The position numbers were made by a program, and so were the translations under genes. Below the pieces are notes generated by a model. It was not told the origin of the DNA. It ran no database searches and saw only the letters and a program-made list of their open reading frames with translations. From positions 1 to 64,000 of the forward strand of contig WKLE02003470.1 of assembly GCA_014885115.2 (NCBI GenBank): a stretch of DNA of 64,000 nt, in the 5' to 3' direction. This DNA is from Asterionellopsis glacialis (Eukaryota > Bacillariophyta > Plagiogrammaphyceae > Rhaphoneidales > Asterionellopsidaceae). This document shows, one piece after another, positions 46,365 to 56,952 of the stretch. The first letter of the stretch is position 1; each line of letters begins with the position of its first letter.

Positions 46365-47528
46365 GGTGTGATGTAGAATGGTAGTATTGTATTCTAATTC
46401 TAGAAGGGGGTTGTGTTCTGATAGCGTGTGTGTGAGAGAGAGCTAGTGACCTCTGGAGCGATAAGAGTCGCCAGTCAGTTTAGTTGTCCCCACGAACAAA
46501 CAGTCGGTGTTGTGTTTGTGTCTTTTTAAAATTTCTCTAAAGGTTGTTTCTCAAAGTCTATTTATTTTCTTTGATTGTATATTGCGTTGGTGAAGGAAAG
46601 ATGTGTCAAATCACAACTTCGACTGTGTTCAGAGCATCAACAAGAACAACGTGATGATGACCGATGACACGCAATGAAATAGAGAGATTTGGAGATGACG
46701 AGACAGGCGCGATAAAGAAAAAGTTACACGAGTGAAGGAACAGCAATGAAATTTCTTTTTTTCTTTTTTTGAATTTTTTTCAAATTGAAAAGTAAGCATG
46801 AGTTAATTTTGAAAATGATACAATTATTTACTTTTTTGTAGTAGACATTCTTGAAAATTGAGATGCATGTCTGGCTCGCTTGTGGTAATTCGTTTGTACG
46901 TAGGAATTTGTATCGGTTTTTCTTCTTGCCAAGATTATTTTTTGGAAAAAAGCTTGAATTAATAAACTACACATTTACAAAGTTCACCTACACTTTTGGA
47001 TAAAAAATTACAGTATCCGTCCTTCCTTCTCTGTTTTTCGATTGGGTTGTATTCACGCATTGGAAAAAATATAATATCTCCCCCATGAGTGCAGCTTAAT
47101 GAATACATTCATTATGAGGAGAAAAATATGAAAAATGAGGGGCGAAGGTTGGCTCACTCGTATCTACGTATTATCTACTTCTCAGTTCCGTACAGTGGAG
47201 CAAAAATAAATCAGGATATATTTATAAGGACAAGTAGTAGCCTAACTCTTTCTCTGTCATTTTTTCAAAAACAGAAAATTGCGGTGGGAGAAATAACAAG
47301 AAAACACATATCGCCGGTTCATGATCATTCCACCTTTGGCGTGCACCAGCAAAGAGTCTTTCCTGACCGTCGCTCTTTTTTCAAATCAAGAACAACAAAC
47401 AAACAAACGCTGATTTGATTCAGCAGTACCAACGCTTTTATAAAACCTCTTCTTTTGGATCAGCACCAAAGAGGACACTACGACACGACAACAAACAACC
47501 AACGACAACACCATACAGCAGTAGACGA
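46365..47528. other. Divergent promoter region
   Basis: Serves the HSP90-type gene (minus) and the DUF4126-like gene (plus). It has a GT-rich stretch near 46425-46440. The segment 47415-47528 is open in frame with the downstream gene and could be a longer N-terminus. No separate gene is seen. Confidence 0.45.
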
Positions 47529-48554
47529 ATGACTAATTTTTTGGATACCATTACAGCCACAGCTGTAAGTTTTACAGTAGCCGGTAATACTGGTATATCA
47601 CCATTCCTTACATTATTTTTAGTTGGATTGTTAGAATCATGGAATCCGTCCTTACTGGAAATGAACGAAACCATGGAAAGTTGGTTAGCCTCATGGCCCG
47701 CCTTGTTCTTGTTGGGAACTTTATCGATATTGGAATTTATAGGGAAATGTGTTCCAATCATTGATGAAATTATTGATTCCATCATGACATTTGTCATTCC
47801 CTTTATAAGTGTCCTCGGATCCTTAAGTACCATGGGACTTCTCGAAGATAGTTTAGGTATATCAGAATCCTTCAATAATTACGTCCATGATGATGAAGGA
47901 GGAGAGCAACGACGATCCTTGAGTACTGTTTCCAATGTATTGTGGATATTGAAAATAATTATTATTGTGATTGGAATTGGATTAGCTTTAGGTATGCATT
48001 TGATAAAAATGTTGGTACGATTAGTCGGTGAAGGATGGTTAACGAATATTCTTACTGTCTTGGAAGTCACCTATGTCATAATGACCATTACATTAGCAAT
48101 TTACATTAAACCAATTGCTATCCTCGTAGCATGCTGTATTGTTATGGTACGTATAATATATATATATTTATATATATATTTGTTACAGCTATCATACTTC
48201 AACAAAATGATTCTTTCTCAAAGATGAATGCTATCATACCATCCAACTCAACTCGCGTTCTTGATGCCATTTTGATTCTTTTGGTTTTTATGATAGGCTG
48301 CTACATTTTCACTCAAAAGGAAGTATTTTGATAAAGAAGATACTACCACAACAGCTCAAGGATTTATGGTTACTACTACTACATCATCATCATCATCATC
48401 GCTACCAACAAATTCTACACCTCCTGTCACAGCAACTGTTGTGGGAGAGGACAAACCTGTAGCACAACAAGATTACACTAATACAATGGAACAGGGTAAG
48501 GTTGTTGGTACAGGCAGTGGTACTGCTACTACTACAGACTATGTGAAAATGTAA
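47529..48554 (+). CDS. DUF4126-like multi-pass membrane protein
   Basis: Exons 47529-48146 and 48297-48554 join in phase 0 (donor GTACGT, acceptor GATAG, 150-bp intron) to give 291 residues. An in-frame Met at 47415 would add 38 basic/Ser-rich residues that could be an organellar leader. Matches to the DUF4126 family are NTGISPFLTLFLVGLLESW near the start and LGTLSILEFIGKCVPIIDEI for the second helix pair. About six hydrophobic helices follow, including LKIIIIVIGIGLALGMHLIK. Exon 2 adds AATFSLKRKYFDKEDTT and a Thr/Ser-rich soluble tail. Function is unknown in the family. The spliced frame is chosen over intron read-through, which runs into AT repeats. Confidence 0.8.
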
Positions 48555-48653
48555 AGCATTTGTGTAGTGTGTAGATAATAAGAAAAGAACAGAATGCATA
48601 CTTTACTTGATAGCTTGATTTGCAAGTCTCTCTTTTTTTTTTTTTAAACAAAA

Positions 48654-50573
48654 TTAAACCTTGTCCCATGAGATACGTAGTCGACCACCATGATCGCCAC
48701 CAAAACCACCACGACCATAAGCATTAGTGGATGGTAATTGTTGTAATAATTTGGGTTTGAAAGTATCGCATTGAGCATCTTTTATCCACCATTGTTCTAT
48801 ATCTTGATAACTTTTAGGATCTGACGTGACTTTTTTATTCTTGTTCTTCTTTGTAGTGGCAGTAGCAGTGTCATCATGTCCATCACCACCATCTTCATCA
48901 TGTTCATGAAGTTTGGCACATAAATCACACATACTTTTTGCAAAATGTGAAAAACTAGCTGTATGAACATTATAATACTTGGTCCACCAAAAGTAAGATA
49001 AGTACTCATGATGACGAGAACTTGCACCCCGTTTTTTGGTAGCAGTAATATCATTATCCCTTGCATTATTTTTTTCATTATTTTCAACCTCATCCTCTGT
49101 ACCATCATCTAATGAATGTAAGTACTGGGCAAGATGTTTCGGTGATGGATAATCAAATACATCAATATACGAATGAGATGGTGCAATTTGTGTATAATTT
49201 GCTTGTCCCATGACGATAGGAACTAGAGGATAATAATTATCGTCATTGTCATTATGATTCTCATGATTGTAATTGTACATGTGCGAAAAGAATTTTTCCG
49301 TCACATAATCGTTACAAAATGAATTTTCAAAGGCTAAATAAAATTTGTAATTTCGTTCCACATAATATGTGCAATTGTCATATTTGTGATCAATACCATA
49401 AGTTGTATTACATGTTCTTGGTGTGGTGGTTGTCAAGAATGGTTGATCTTGATGGTTAGTTTGATTTTCATGATTATGATTGACAATGCCCCTCATCCCA
49501 CTACATTGACCAAAAATATCCACTTGTATATATTTGGAAAGTTCCCGAACATAGTCTTCTCGTTGAGACGGTGTATTACAATTGGATACAATCCATGCAA
49601 CTTTATGGGATCGATTCGTAGCAAGATCATAAAATTGTTTTGATCTTGTAGGTAAATCATCTTGTAGAAAGGAATGTAACTCAAATTGTGGTTGTGATGC
49701 TTGTTGCTGTTGGTAAGATGACGGTGGTACTAATAAGGGCCAATAGGGTCGTTGTTGTTGTTGTTGTTGTCGTGTAACATCGAATGACATTTCTGGCTTT
49801 GGTGTAAAGTATCCATAAGGTCGTATAATATCGGAATCATATCGATAAGTCATGGTCCAATTAAAAAAGTTGGATGGTATTCTATTATAATTATATCCAT
49901 ACATGGATGGACTTTCCATTTGAAATAATATAAACCGTTGATGGGCAAGACGGTTCATAGTATCCAAGTCCTCCATAGTATGCAAATCAATCATGTGAAA
50001 TAATACAGCATCCGACTTACTTTGGTACATGGAATCCTTGGTCGCATAACAATTGGATACTGGACAATTGTACTTGAGAAATGGTTCCTGTCCAAATCCA
50101 AATTGAAAATCATGATATTTCCAATATTTGGTATAATAGTATATAATTTTAGAAGAGTTGGTTTGAGTATTTGTTGCAGTAGGTGTAGCAGTACTGTGCT
50201 TCATTGGACGATATCTTTTGGGGTTTCGAAAGTGATTGTTTCGTGTTGTTGTTTCTACCTTGAAGGATATCCAACAAAGACAAATAATCAAAAAAAGAAA
50301 AGGTACCATTACTACCATGATCCATGCCTTTGTTGCATTTGTTTTCTTTGCATATTTGAATCGTTGTCGTTTTTTATCTTCTTCTTGTTGAGATTGATAA
50401 CGATGAGTAAACTCATCTTGAGTATAATTATTATTATTATGATTATTAGAAATTATGGTTGTTCGTCGACGATTACTAGCACGAGTACGGTCCATGGCTT
50501 GATTATTATCATTCCTATAATGACTAATATACGAGAATGGTGATGGTTGAATAATAGCTTTTGGTAATGGCAT
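48654..50573 (-). CDS. GT10-family alpha-1,3-fucosyltransferase
   Basis: A 639-residue type II Golgi membrane protein. It has a basic, Asn-rich cytosolic tail, one anchor (about 84-104, WIMVVMVPFLFLIICLCWIS), a Thr-rich stem, then the catalytic region. GT10 marks are FQMESPSMYGYN, FFNWTMTYRYDSDIIRPYGY, KVAWIVSNCNTPSQREDYV and the GDP-fucose motif FYLAFENSFCNDYVTEKFF (about 412-430). It should transfer fucose from GDP-fucose to N-glycan or other acceptors in the Golgi lumen. Low-complexity inserts (poly-Q near 275, Asn/Asp-rich near 435 and 480-500, Lys-rich near 590) interrupt the domain, as elsewhere in this genome. The C-terminal CDLC/DAQCDTF cysteines may pair. Confidence 0.93.
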   Translation of the reverse strand: MPLPKAIIQPSPFSYISHYRNDNNQAMDRTRASNRRRTTIISNNHNNNNYTQDEFTHRYQSQQEEDKKRQRFKYAKKTNATKAWIMVVMVPFLFLIICLCWISFKVETTTRNNHFRNPKRYRPMKHSTATPTATNTQTNSSKIIYYYTKYWKYHDFQFGFGQEPFLKYNCPVSNCYATKDSMYQSKSDAVLFHMIDLHTMEDLDTMNRLAHQRFILFQMESPSMYGYNYNRIPSNFFNWTMTYRYDSDIIRPYGYFTPKPEMSFDVTRQQQQQQRPYWPLLVPPSSYQQQQASQPQFELHSFLQDDLPTRSKQFYDLATNRSHKVAWIVSNCNTPSQREDYVRELSKYIQVDIFGQCSGMRGIVNHNHENQTNHQDQPFLTTTTPRTCNTTYGIDHKYDNCTYYVERNYKFYLAFENSFCNDYVTEKFFSHMYNYNHENHNDNDDNYYPLVPIVMGQANYTQIAPSHSYIDVFDYPSPKHLAQYLHSLDDGTEDEVENNEKNNARDNDITATKKRGASSRHHEYLSYFWWTKYYNVHTASFSHFAKSMCDLCAKLHEHDEDGGDGHDDTATATTKKNKNKKVTSDPKSYQDIEQWWIKDAQCDTFKPKLLQQLPSTNAYGRGGFGGDHGGRLRISWDKV

Positions 50574-51836
50574 TCAAGGCGTTTAGTATACAAGGTCAAG
50601 GTCAAGACCGCGATCGAGTGAAATATTAGTGTACCAGCAAACGACAAAACGGGAAGATTGTCATTGTCACGCTGGAATATAGCTATTGTTTACAGGGCGA
50701 TAAGATTGTCAGATTTGGAGATTGTGTGTGATCTAGATTATTTTCGTACATTCTTTTGTATACCAATAGATTAGGGATATGGTTCTCGAGAAGCCGAGAA
50801 GTGAAAATCTCATCCACGACAGACGACGACTCTATTCTGTGAGCTTAGAGCATTTCATTCTTGACATACTCGTACACCAGAATCTCAACACGACACGACC
50901 TTTTTGAAGATGCAAGATTTTTACTTTTTTGTTTTTTTTTCATGTTTCTTTCATGCCAAAATTAAAAACATGGAGTGGTTTCCTTTGTTGTTGTTGTTGT
51001 TGTTGTTATTCACGTCATGATATTACTAGACGTGCAAAGGTACTTGGGAGATTTTTATTTAAAAACAAGTGTAGGTAATCAGGACCTACCAAGGAAATTT
51101 CTTTGGTTTTTCTATGGTGAATGTTATCCTAGCAGTACTGAATAATAATGTTGGAGTACAGTAGTCCTTGTCTATATTTCAGTAACAGTAGCATACAGAT
51201 CAAATTGCATGGTTCTTCAAGTACTGGCGTGTCTCTGGCAACAAAAGATCATTGTAGGATGAAACGATGCAACATGCTTGAATGGTGTTGAGTAGCAAAA
51301 AATGGTCACGGATCTCATTTTTGAGATTTGATCATCTTCCTTTTATACCGCTGTTCACATTGAATAATTTCAACCAAGGTATTTGTTAGATTAATGTACA
51401 TGTACCAGAAGTTTCACACACTTGAAATGGTGTGGTTAAGCAACAACACAGACCAAAATCAAAAGAGGTCTTGGACTGCTTCAGTCTAATAATCGTACAT
51501 ACGACGTGCGTGCCTTGGCAAGCCTTGAAGACTTTCCATACGAATCTGATACTATTGCAATCAAAATATTTTACAATGCGACCGTTACTCCAAAGGTGTA
51601 AAAGATGAAGAGTACAGTAAATAATGTTTCCTTGAGTATATCAAAAGTATTGTTGCAGATAACGTCTTAGAGAATTTACGTAGAATTAAAGCAGACTGTA
51701 TCTACCAACCTAAATCCATCTTGATCAAAGGGAAAAAACCATTCAAAAACACCTACCGGTATTTTAAAAAAAGTACCTTTTGCCACTTTGAGCAGATGCA
51801 TGCCTCTGTACAAAATGTTTCGTAGTAGATATATTT
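50574..51836. other. Intergenic region with GTT repeat
   Basis: About 1.26 kb. It holds a (GTT)n tract at about 50985-51008 and a half CRE (ACGTCA, 51012-51017). No gene is seen on either strand. Confidence 0.5.
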
Positions 51837-52894
51837 CTACATCAAGGATAAGGGGATCAAAGCCATCAAAGGGATACCATATGCTGCAAGAATCATGGGT
51901 TCTCCAGTAAGTTGTGTCAATCCGCTCAAGGCAGTTGCCCAGGAGAAAATAAGCAAGATACGGGAAAACATTTTATGAATAAGTCGGATTTGTTTGTTGG
52001 TCTTGTCAATACCAAAATCAGGATGAAGAAAAATACCACCAACCATACCAGCACCGACACAACTACCTAAAAGACCAGCACCTACAATACTATGAGCTGA
52101 TGCAAAGTGTTCTTGTCCCATATCTGTCTTGTATCGATAAACTGAATAAACTCCACCAAATGCCATAAACAAACCAACCCATGAAATCATACCATGCAGC
52201 TACATTATAATACATAATGTATAATGTCATCATTTGTGCAATACCCCCCATCCGTCACCACCACCACACAACAAAGAAAAGAAAAAAAAATTATACTATT
52301 GTGAGTACTAGAATGCTCAATATTTACCTAACCTCTTTTTTACCGAAAAAATAAATCGATCTGAAAAAAGTCGTGTAATTTTCAAGTATTACAACTTGAC
52401 AAATACAACTTACCTTGGTGTTAAGGTAACCTCCACGTTTCTTGGTAATAGCAGAGATACCCATCATACCAATCATTCCACTAGTCATGAGAAACGGGTG
52501 CCAAGAGAATTGTCCCCATTCGCCTGTTGATAATGTTCCACTGAAGAAGTAAAATAATATTCAAGTTGACTTTTAGTTGATTTTTTCTTTTTTAAAAAGG
52601 ATGCTATCTAAACGATCAACGTCAATTTGAAAGCAGCATACATTTTCAACAAGGAGACTCACGCTTTGTAACCAGCTCCCAAGGAAAATACGAGAAAAAA
52701 GACCACCATTCCGGTGTACATTGCCGTGGAAGGCGGTTTTGGCTATTGATAACAAGAAGAAAATGGGGTGCAATGACATACATACATGTTAGACGTTCCT
52801 AAAAAATGATATCACGCACGACCGTCATGAGAGTTTCTTTATTCGATGAGATGCAACTTACCTTGAACGTGCCCAAAGATCCTGGAGCGACCAT
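51837..52894 (-). CDS. Cytochrome b561-domain transmembrane protein
   Basis: Four exons, 52894-52862, 52742-52663, 52540-52414 and 52199-51837, join in phases 0, 2 and 0 to give 200 residues. The first exon encodes only MVAPGSLGTFK. The protein has about five or six helices with the four histidines expected to hold two b hemes: WHPFLM in helix 2, LHGMISW in helix 3, ASAHSIVG in helix 4 and LIHKMFSRI in helix 5. Cytochrome b561 proteins move electrons across membranes, usually from cytosolic ascorbate. This is a short, CYB561D-type form without a DOMON domain. It is divergent from the XRCC4-like gene with 367 bp between start codons. Confidence 0.88.
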
Positions 52895-53261
52895 CTTGAT
52901 TGTAACAACGCGTCTGAGTGATCCAACGGAAGCCTTTGTCCCACCGAAGAGAATTGTTTTATTTTTTTACTGCGTTGTTCTCTTGGTCGAACAATAGTTA
53001 ACCCTAACTTTATATCTTTCAGAGAACTCCATCCGACAGTTCCGGCGTGGACGCGACATACATTGCATCGATCTGAGGCATATCACAAATAATAATAATA
53101 AACATAATAACAAAACACACACACGATGGGTGTGAGATGAATGACGCCGCTCAATATCTTACTGTCACACCATTTACAGTCACTGCAAATAATTGAAATA
53201 CAGGACATGCCATGACACTCATTTTTTGTATACAATACTACAACTACTAATTATTAAAAAA
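52895..53261. other. Divergent promoter spacer
   Basis: Between the cytochrome b561 and XRCC4-like starts. It contains AATAATAATAATAA and an ACACACAC run (about 53085-53125). No gene is seen. Confidence 0.5.
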
Positions 53262-54845
53262 ATGTTTGGTACTTGTTTAGGGACACGACCAGTCACCATC
53301 CAACGCGCAACAAAATTGGATGTAACCACTATTCGTACGACTCCTGTGGTTGCTTCAACGGCTCATGCTGCTGATGATGATGATGATATTTTGGATACAG
53401 TACAAGGTTTGATGGTCCTATTTCATCCAACATCTTGTGATTCTAATTCTTCTGGCAATAATATGCCTGCAACCATGACGACTACCACAAAGAATAATGA
53501 GAATAATAATAATAATGACAGTGATGATGATGAATTGATTGTCTTGGTACAAGAGGAAGAAACACATTGTACCTATCAAGGCACTATCAAGATGAAAAAT
53601 GTCAAGGATGGGTCATGGTCAAAATCATCCTTTGCAAAGAAACAGAATCAACAAGAGTCTTCTACACCATGGGTGTTGGCTCAATGTGTATTGTGGAAGC
53701 ATCCACGGCAAGATAATGCTACCATAGACACGAAGGAACACTCCTCTACACAACGTAATGATAGGACAAATAATGATACTACTACTATCATGGTATCCTT
53801 TGTCATGAGACTGAATCATAGTCAAAAGGATGACAACAAAAATACCAAAAGTAACTGGTATATACAAATGTACATCAAGGAACGATTATCCTCTGGTTTG
53901 TATCGTCATTTATGGAAAGGTAATTTAGAACCATTGCAAAAGGAAAAGACAAATCATAGTCATGGTACAACTATGGCTCATACGAATTCCACTAATTTAG
54001 TATGCATCTTGGGACACTGTATAAATGAATCTATACAGCAAAAAATACAGTATCAAACTCAAATTTCAACCCTTACACAACAATTACAAGTATGGAAAGA
54101 TACTGCCACCAAGTTGGATACAACTCTATGGCAAAAGGAAAAAGATGACTTGTTACAACACTTTTTAATGTTGCTGAATCCATTGAAACAAAAATTACAG
54201 GATGCTACTACTAAAATACAACAGTTCGAGCAACAACAACAACAACAACAACAACAGCAACAACAACATGATAGTACTACCAAAGCAACAAGTAGTAGGA
54301 AAAAAGTAAAGTTTCAAGGAACGAATGATTTGTCATCCCCATTTAAGAATCAGAATTATGCTATGAATCAAGATAATATTGAGTATTCGATTCAAGATGA
54401 TATAGATCATAATGATCCATTTGGTTCTGAATTAGTAGAACGATTAGCTGCAGGTAAACCAATAACATGTATATCCACAAAAAAGAAAAAGAGGACATCG
54501 TTAGAAGAAGATATTGCTAATTATACCAAAAAGACGATTGGAATTCTAACTGACAAGTCATTGAAAGAAGAACTTGCACAACCTGTAGATTTAAAGCGGA
54601 AGAGATCAAGTAGAAACAACAGCAACACAGTAGCATCTGGAGACGAAACAGATGATTTCGCCCGAATACCAATCACAAAACAGAAAATGGCATGTTCCAC
54701 TACGACAAAAGACACTTTTCCATCTACCAAGTCGACCAAAAGTACAACTACTCCTGCTACTGTTGACGATGAGAACATTAAGGATAACAATAGTGGCAAT
54801 GATAGCAGTGAAACAGAATATGATAGTGATGAACCGTTGCTCTAA
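53262..54845 (+). CDS. XRCC4-like protein (tentative)
   Basis: A 527-residue single-exon protein; the start at 53262 (MFGTCLGTRPV) follows an A-rich leader. The layout is a beta-rich head (residues 20-240, e.g. THCTYQGTIKMKNVKDGSW and NWYIQMYIKERLSSGLYRH), a long helix (about 255-340), then a polyQ run and a charged tail with basic nuclear signals (KKKKR, KRKRSSR). The helix segment KDDLLQHFLMLLNPLKQKLQ resembles the XRCC4 stalk that dimerises and binds DNA ligase IV in non-homologous end joining. That resemblance is at pattern level, not a firm family match. Asp/Asn/Thr-rich inserts break up the head. Alternative: another coiled-coil nuclear protein. Confidence 0.5.
   Translation: MFGTCLGTRPVTIQRATKLDVTTIRTTPVVASTAHAADDDDDILDTVQGLMVLFHPTSCDSNSSGNNMPATMTTTTKNNENNNNNDSDDDELIVLVQEEETHCTYQGTIKMKNVKDGSWSKSSFAKKQNQQESSTPWVLAQCVLWKHPRQDNATIDTKEHSSTQRNDRTNNDTTTIMVSFVMRLNHSQKDDNKNTKSNWYIQMYIKERLSSGLYRHLWKGNLEPLQKEKTNHSHGTTMAHTNSTNLVCILGHCINESIQQKIQYQTQISTLTQQLQVWKDTATKLDTTLWQKEKDDLLQHFLMLLNPLKQKLQDATTKIQQFEQQQQQQQQQQQQHDSTTKATSSRKKVKFQGTNDLSSPFKNQNYAMNQDNIEYSIQDDIDHNDPFGSELVERLAAGKPITCISTKKKKRTSLEEDIANYTKKTIGILTDKSLKEELAQPVDLKRKRSSRNNSNTVASGDETDDFARIPITKQKMACSTTTKDTFPSTKSTKSTTTPATVDDENIKDNNSGNDSSETEYDSDEPLL
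54233..54267. repeat. In-frame CAA/CAG repeat (polyglutamine)
   Basis: About twelve consecutive Gln codons, mostly CAA with occasional CAG, in the linker of the XRCC4-like protein. Confidence 0.9.
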
Positions 54846-54925
54846 AAGAGAGTACGCTGTAATTCATAAGTAATTAAAGGTTCAGTACATCCAATTCCAA
54901 TTTTGTATTTTTATCGTTTATGAAA

Positions 54926-56179
54926 CTATACTAGACGATTATGAGTATCATGGTGTAATTGAATACCAAAGACTTCTTCTAAACTTTGACATGTTACCTT
55001 GGCAACTTCATCAATCGTTGGCATATTGACATTATCATCGTCATCATCCTTTTGCTGTCGTCGTTGTTCCTTTAACACTTGTGCAATACTTGTTACACCC
55101 TTCCCTTCAATACCACAGGGTAATATCATGGATGTATCAAAGTAATCAAGATTAGGGCACACATTGATTGCAAATCCATGTGTTGTGATCCATCGAGAGG
55201 ATGATACACCCACAGCTGCAATTTTTTTGCTACCACTGCTTTCCAAAGACAATTCATCATAATTTGGTGTATCCACCCATACACCTGTGTTTTCTTCATC
55301 ACGTGTACCCTCGATACCATAGTGATGTAACGTACGAATGACTACTTCTTCAATTTGACGCAAATACCAATGCAAGTCTTGTTGGTAATGGGGTGATGTG
55401 GAACGTTTTAAATCCAATAAGGGATATACCACAAGTTGTCCTGGACCATGCCATGTTACCTCACCACCACGTTCAATTCTATATATAGGACAACCATTCG
55501 GTGCAATGACAGGTACGGCTATATCGGACAATGCATTTACCATATCAATAGCTTTTGGTTGCCCTTGTGGTTCTTGTGAACCATTGTTGCCACCATGGTT
55601 CATTGCTGTAGCTGTAGCTGTCGTCATAATTTGTCGATCCACCGAAAGTCGTGCTGATCCAATACCACGTGATGATCTTGATAATCGTTCACGTACCATT
55701 TGAATATACCCATCATCATCATCATCATTGACATTGTTCTTATCGTCTATTTTATTTGACAAAAAGGTTAAATGATTCTCATCTGCACCTCGTCCAAGTG
55801 TATATACAGGTTCATGTTCCAACATGAGAACAATATCAGGATCATCATCTTCTTCATTGTAATTTTCTTGTCGTCGAAGTTCTAATCGTTGATTTAATAT
55901 AGTTTGCTGCCATGCCCATCCTCTTGCATAACTGATAAGTTTTTCTTGACCAGCATGATCACCATTAGTATTTGATAAAAACGAAGTACGAAGATAGGTA
56001 GTTGGACTAGTAGTAGTGGAGGAGGAGGAAGTTTGTGTTGAATAAGTACGGGTGAACATAAATGTAAGAGTACGCGTTTTGCTACTTGTACTTATTCTTC
56101 GAGACTGTGTAGCATATTCTCCAAATAATATACTAATGTTACATCTCGGAACAGACGTATTTTGTATTCGTCTCATCAT
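54926..56179 (-). CDS. LIP2: Octanoyl-[ACP]:protein octanoyltransferase, lipoate pathway (LipB/LIP2)
   Basis: The start at 56179 (MMRRIQNTSVPRCN) gives 417 residues with an Arg/Ser/Thr-rich mitochondrial presequence. An upstream in-frame Met at 56263 would add 28 residues that read less like a leader. LipB marks are HEPVYTLGRG, RGGEVTWHGPGQLVVYPLLD, GVWVD, the catalytic Lys in KKIAAVGVSSSRW, GFAINV and the catalytic Cys in ILPCGIEGKGVTSI. It transfers octanoyl groups to the E2 and GCV-H proteins, the first step in lipoylation, upstream of lipoyl synthase. An Asp/Gly/Asn-rich insert (about residues 130-200 of this numbering) splits the domain between the two conserved halves. It is convergent with the XRCC4-like gene (80 bp apart). 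Confidence 0.93.
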   Translation of the reverse strand: MMRRIQNTSVPRCNISILFGEYATQSRRISTSSKTRTLTFMFTRTYSTQTSSSSTTTSPTTYLRTSFLSNTNGDHAGQEKLISYARGWAWQQTILNQRLELRRQENYNEEDDDPDIVLMLEHEPVYTLGRGADENHLTFLSNKIDDKNNVNDDDDDGYIQMVRERLSRSSRGIGSARLSVDRQIMTTATATAMNHGGNNGSQEPQGQPKAIDMVNALSDIAVPVIAPNGCPIYRIERGGEVTWHGPGQLVVYPLLDLKRSTSPHYQQDLHWYLRQIEEVVIRTLHHYGIEGTRDEENTGVWVDTPNYDELSLESSGSKKIAAVGVSSSRWITTHGFAINVCPNLDYFDTSMILPCGIEGKGVTSIAQVLKEQRRQQKDDDDDNVNMPTIDEVAKVTCQSLEEVFGIQLHHDTHNRLV

Positions 56180-56192
56180 TTTCAACTCGCCT

Positions 56193-56210
56193 CCTCTAGA
56201 GAGACTACTC
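56193..56210. repeat. 18-bp element shared with 60328-60345
   Basis: CCTCTAGAGAGACTACTC occurs identically at 60328-60345. This copy lies 14-31 bp before the LipB start codon at 56179, so in its 5' UTR or core promoter. Confidence 0.5.
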
Positions 56211-56263
56211 AAACCGCGTTGGTGCCACAACCAGTGACTGATAGAGTCTCTGCCGTCTATCAA

Positions 56264-56952
56264 TGAATCTTCACAAAGCCCTACAGTGTAGAATCTCTAT
56301 GGAATAGTTCCTGTATACTTCTTGTTGAAATGGACCTCTTTCTCTTGACGACGCGTGTGGTGTCGTTGGGGTCACTTTTGTTCCGTCTCATTTTTTGGCC
56401 AACTCAACACGGGAACAACTTGCTTTGTCATGCTTTTTCTGTCCCCCACAAGTGTTGCCCAAAACTCACAGGGAGAAGGAGCAATTTAGAGTTAGGGCTA
56501 GTTTGAAGATGTTATGAATCATGAGTCTACCTACCGGTATGAGTTATTGTTACTAAAGACAGACAGACAGACAGACTGACTGACTGACTGACAGACTTCA
56601 TAGAAGAATGCCCGTCCGAGTCGGGCGTTGGTTAAAAAAAACGAGAACTGCCTGTCTCAAGAAAAGAATCTTTTTATTGTGACCTGCGAAGACTTTCGAA
56701 CACGCTTGTTCGTGAGTCTTCTCTCAGACACGCGTCAACCAGCAACTCATTCGCACATGTGCTTATTGCACTATTTAACTAGCATTTGTCCATTCAACAA
56801 ACGACGAGATACGATTTAAAAAGTGTCAATAGCGCTTCTCATTGAGAATACTAATTCATTTCAATATTGACAAACTACTCACGATACTATCAAGAACAAA
56901 ACAAACAAAGATTTTTCATCATTCCAGTTTTGCGAATCAAAATAATTAACGA
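56264..56952. other. Divergent promoter spacer with tetranucleotide repeat and hairpin
   Basis: Lies between the LipB and CHAT-NTPase genes. It contains a (GACA)n/(GACT)n run at about 56560-56592 and a hairpin AATGCCCG-TCCGAGT-CGGGCGTT at 56607-56629 (one T/G pair), followed by A7. Two ACGCGT sites occur, at about 56351 and 56731. No gene is seen. Confidence 0.5.

Noticed and set aside
47415..47528. Upstream in-frame Met of the DUF4126-like gene as main start
   Set aside because: Kept only as an alternative; the conserved region begins at the 47529 Met, but an organellar leader cannot be excluded.
48147..48227. C-terminal extension of the DUF4126-like protein through the AT repeat
   Set aside because: A GTACGT donor precedes it, and the spliced frame gives a basic post-helix segment and a plausible tail.
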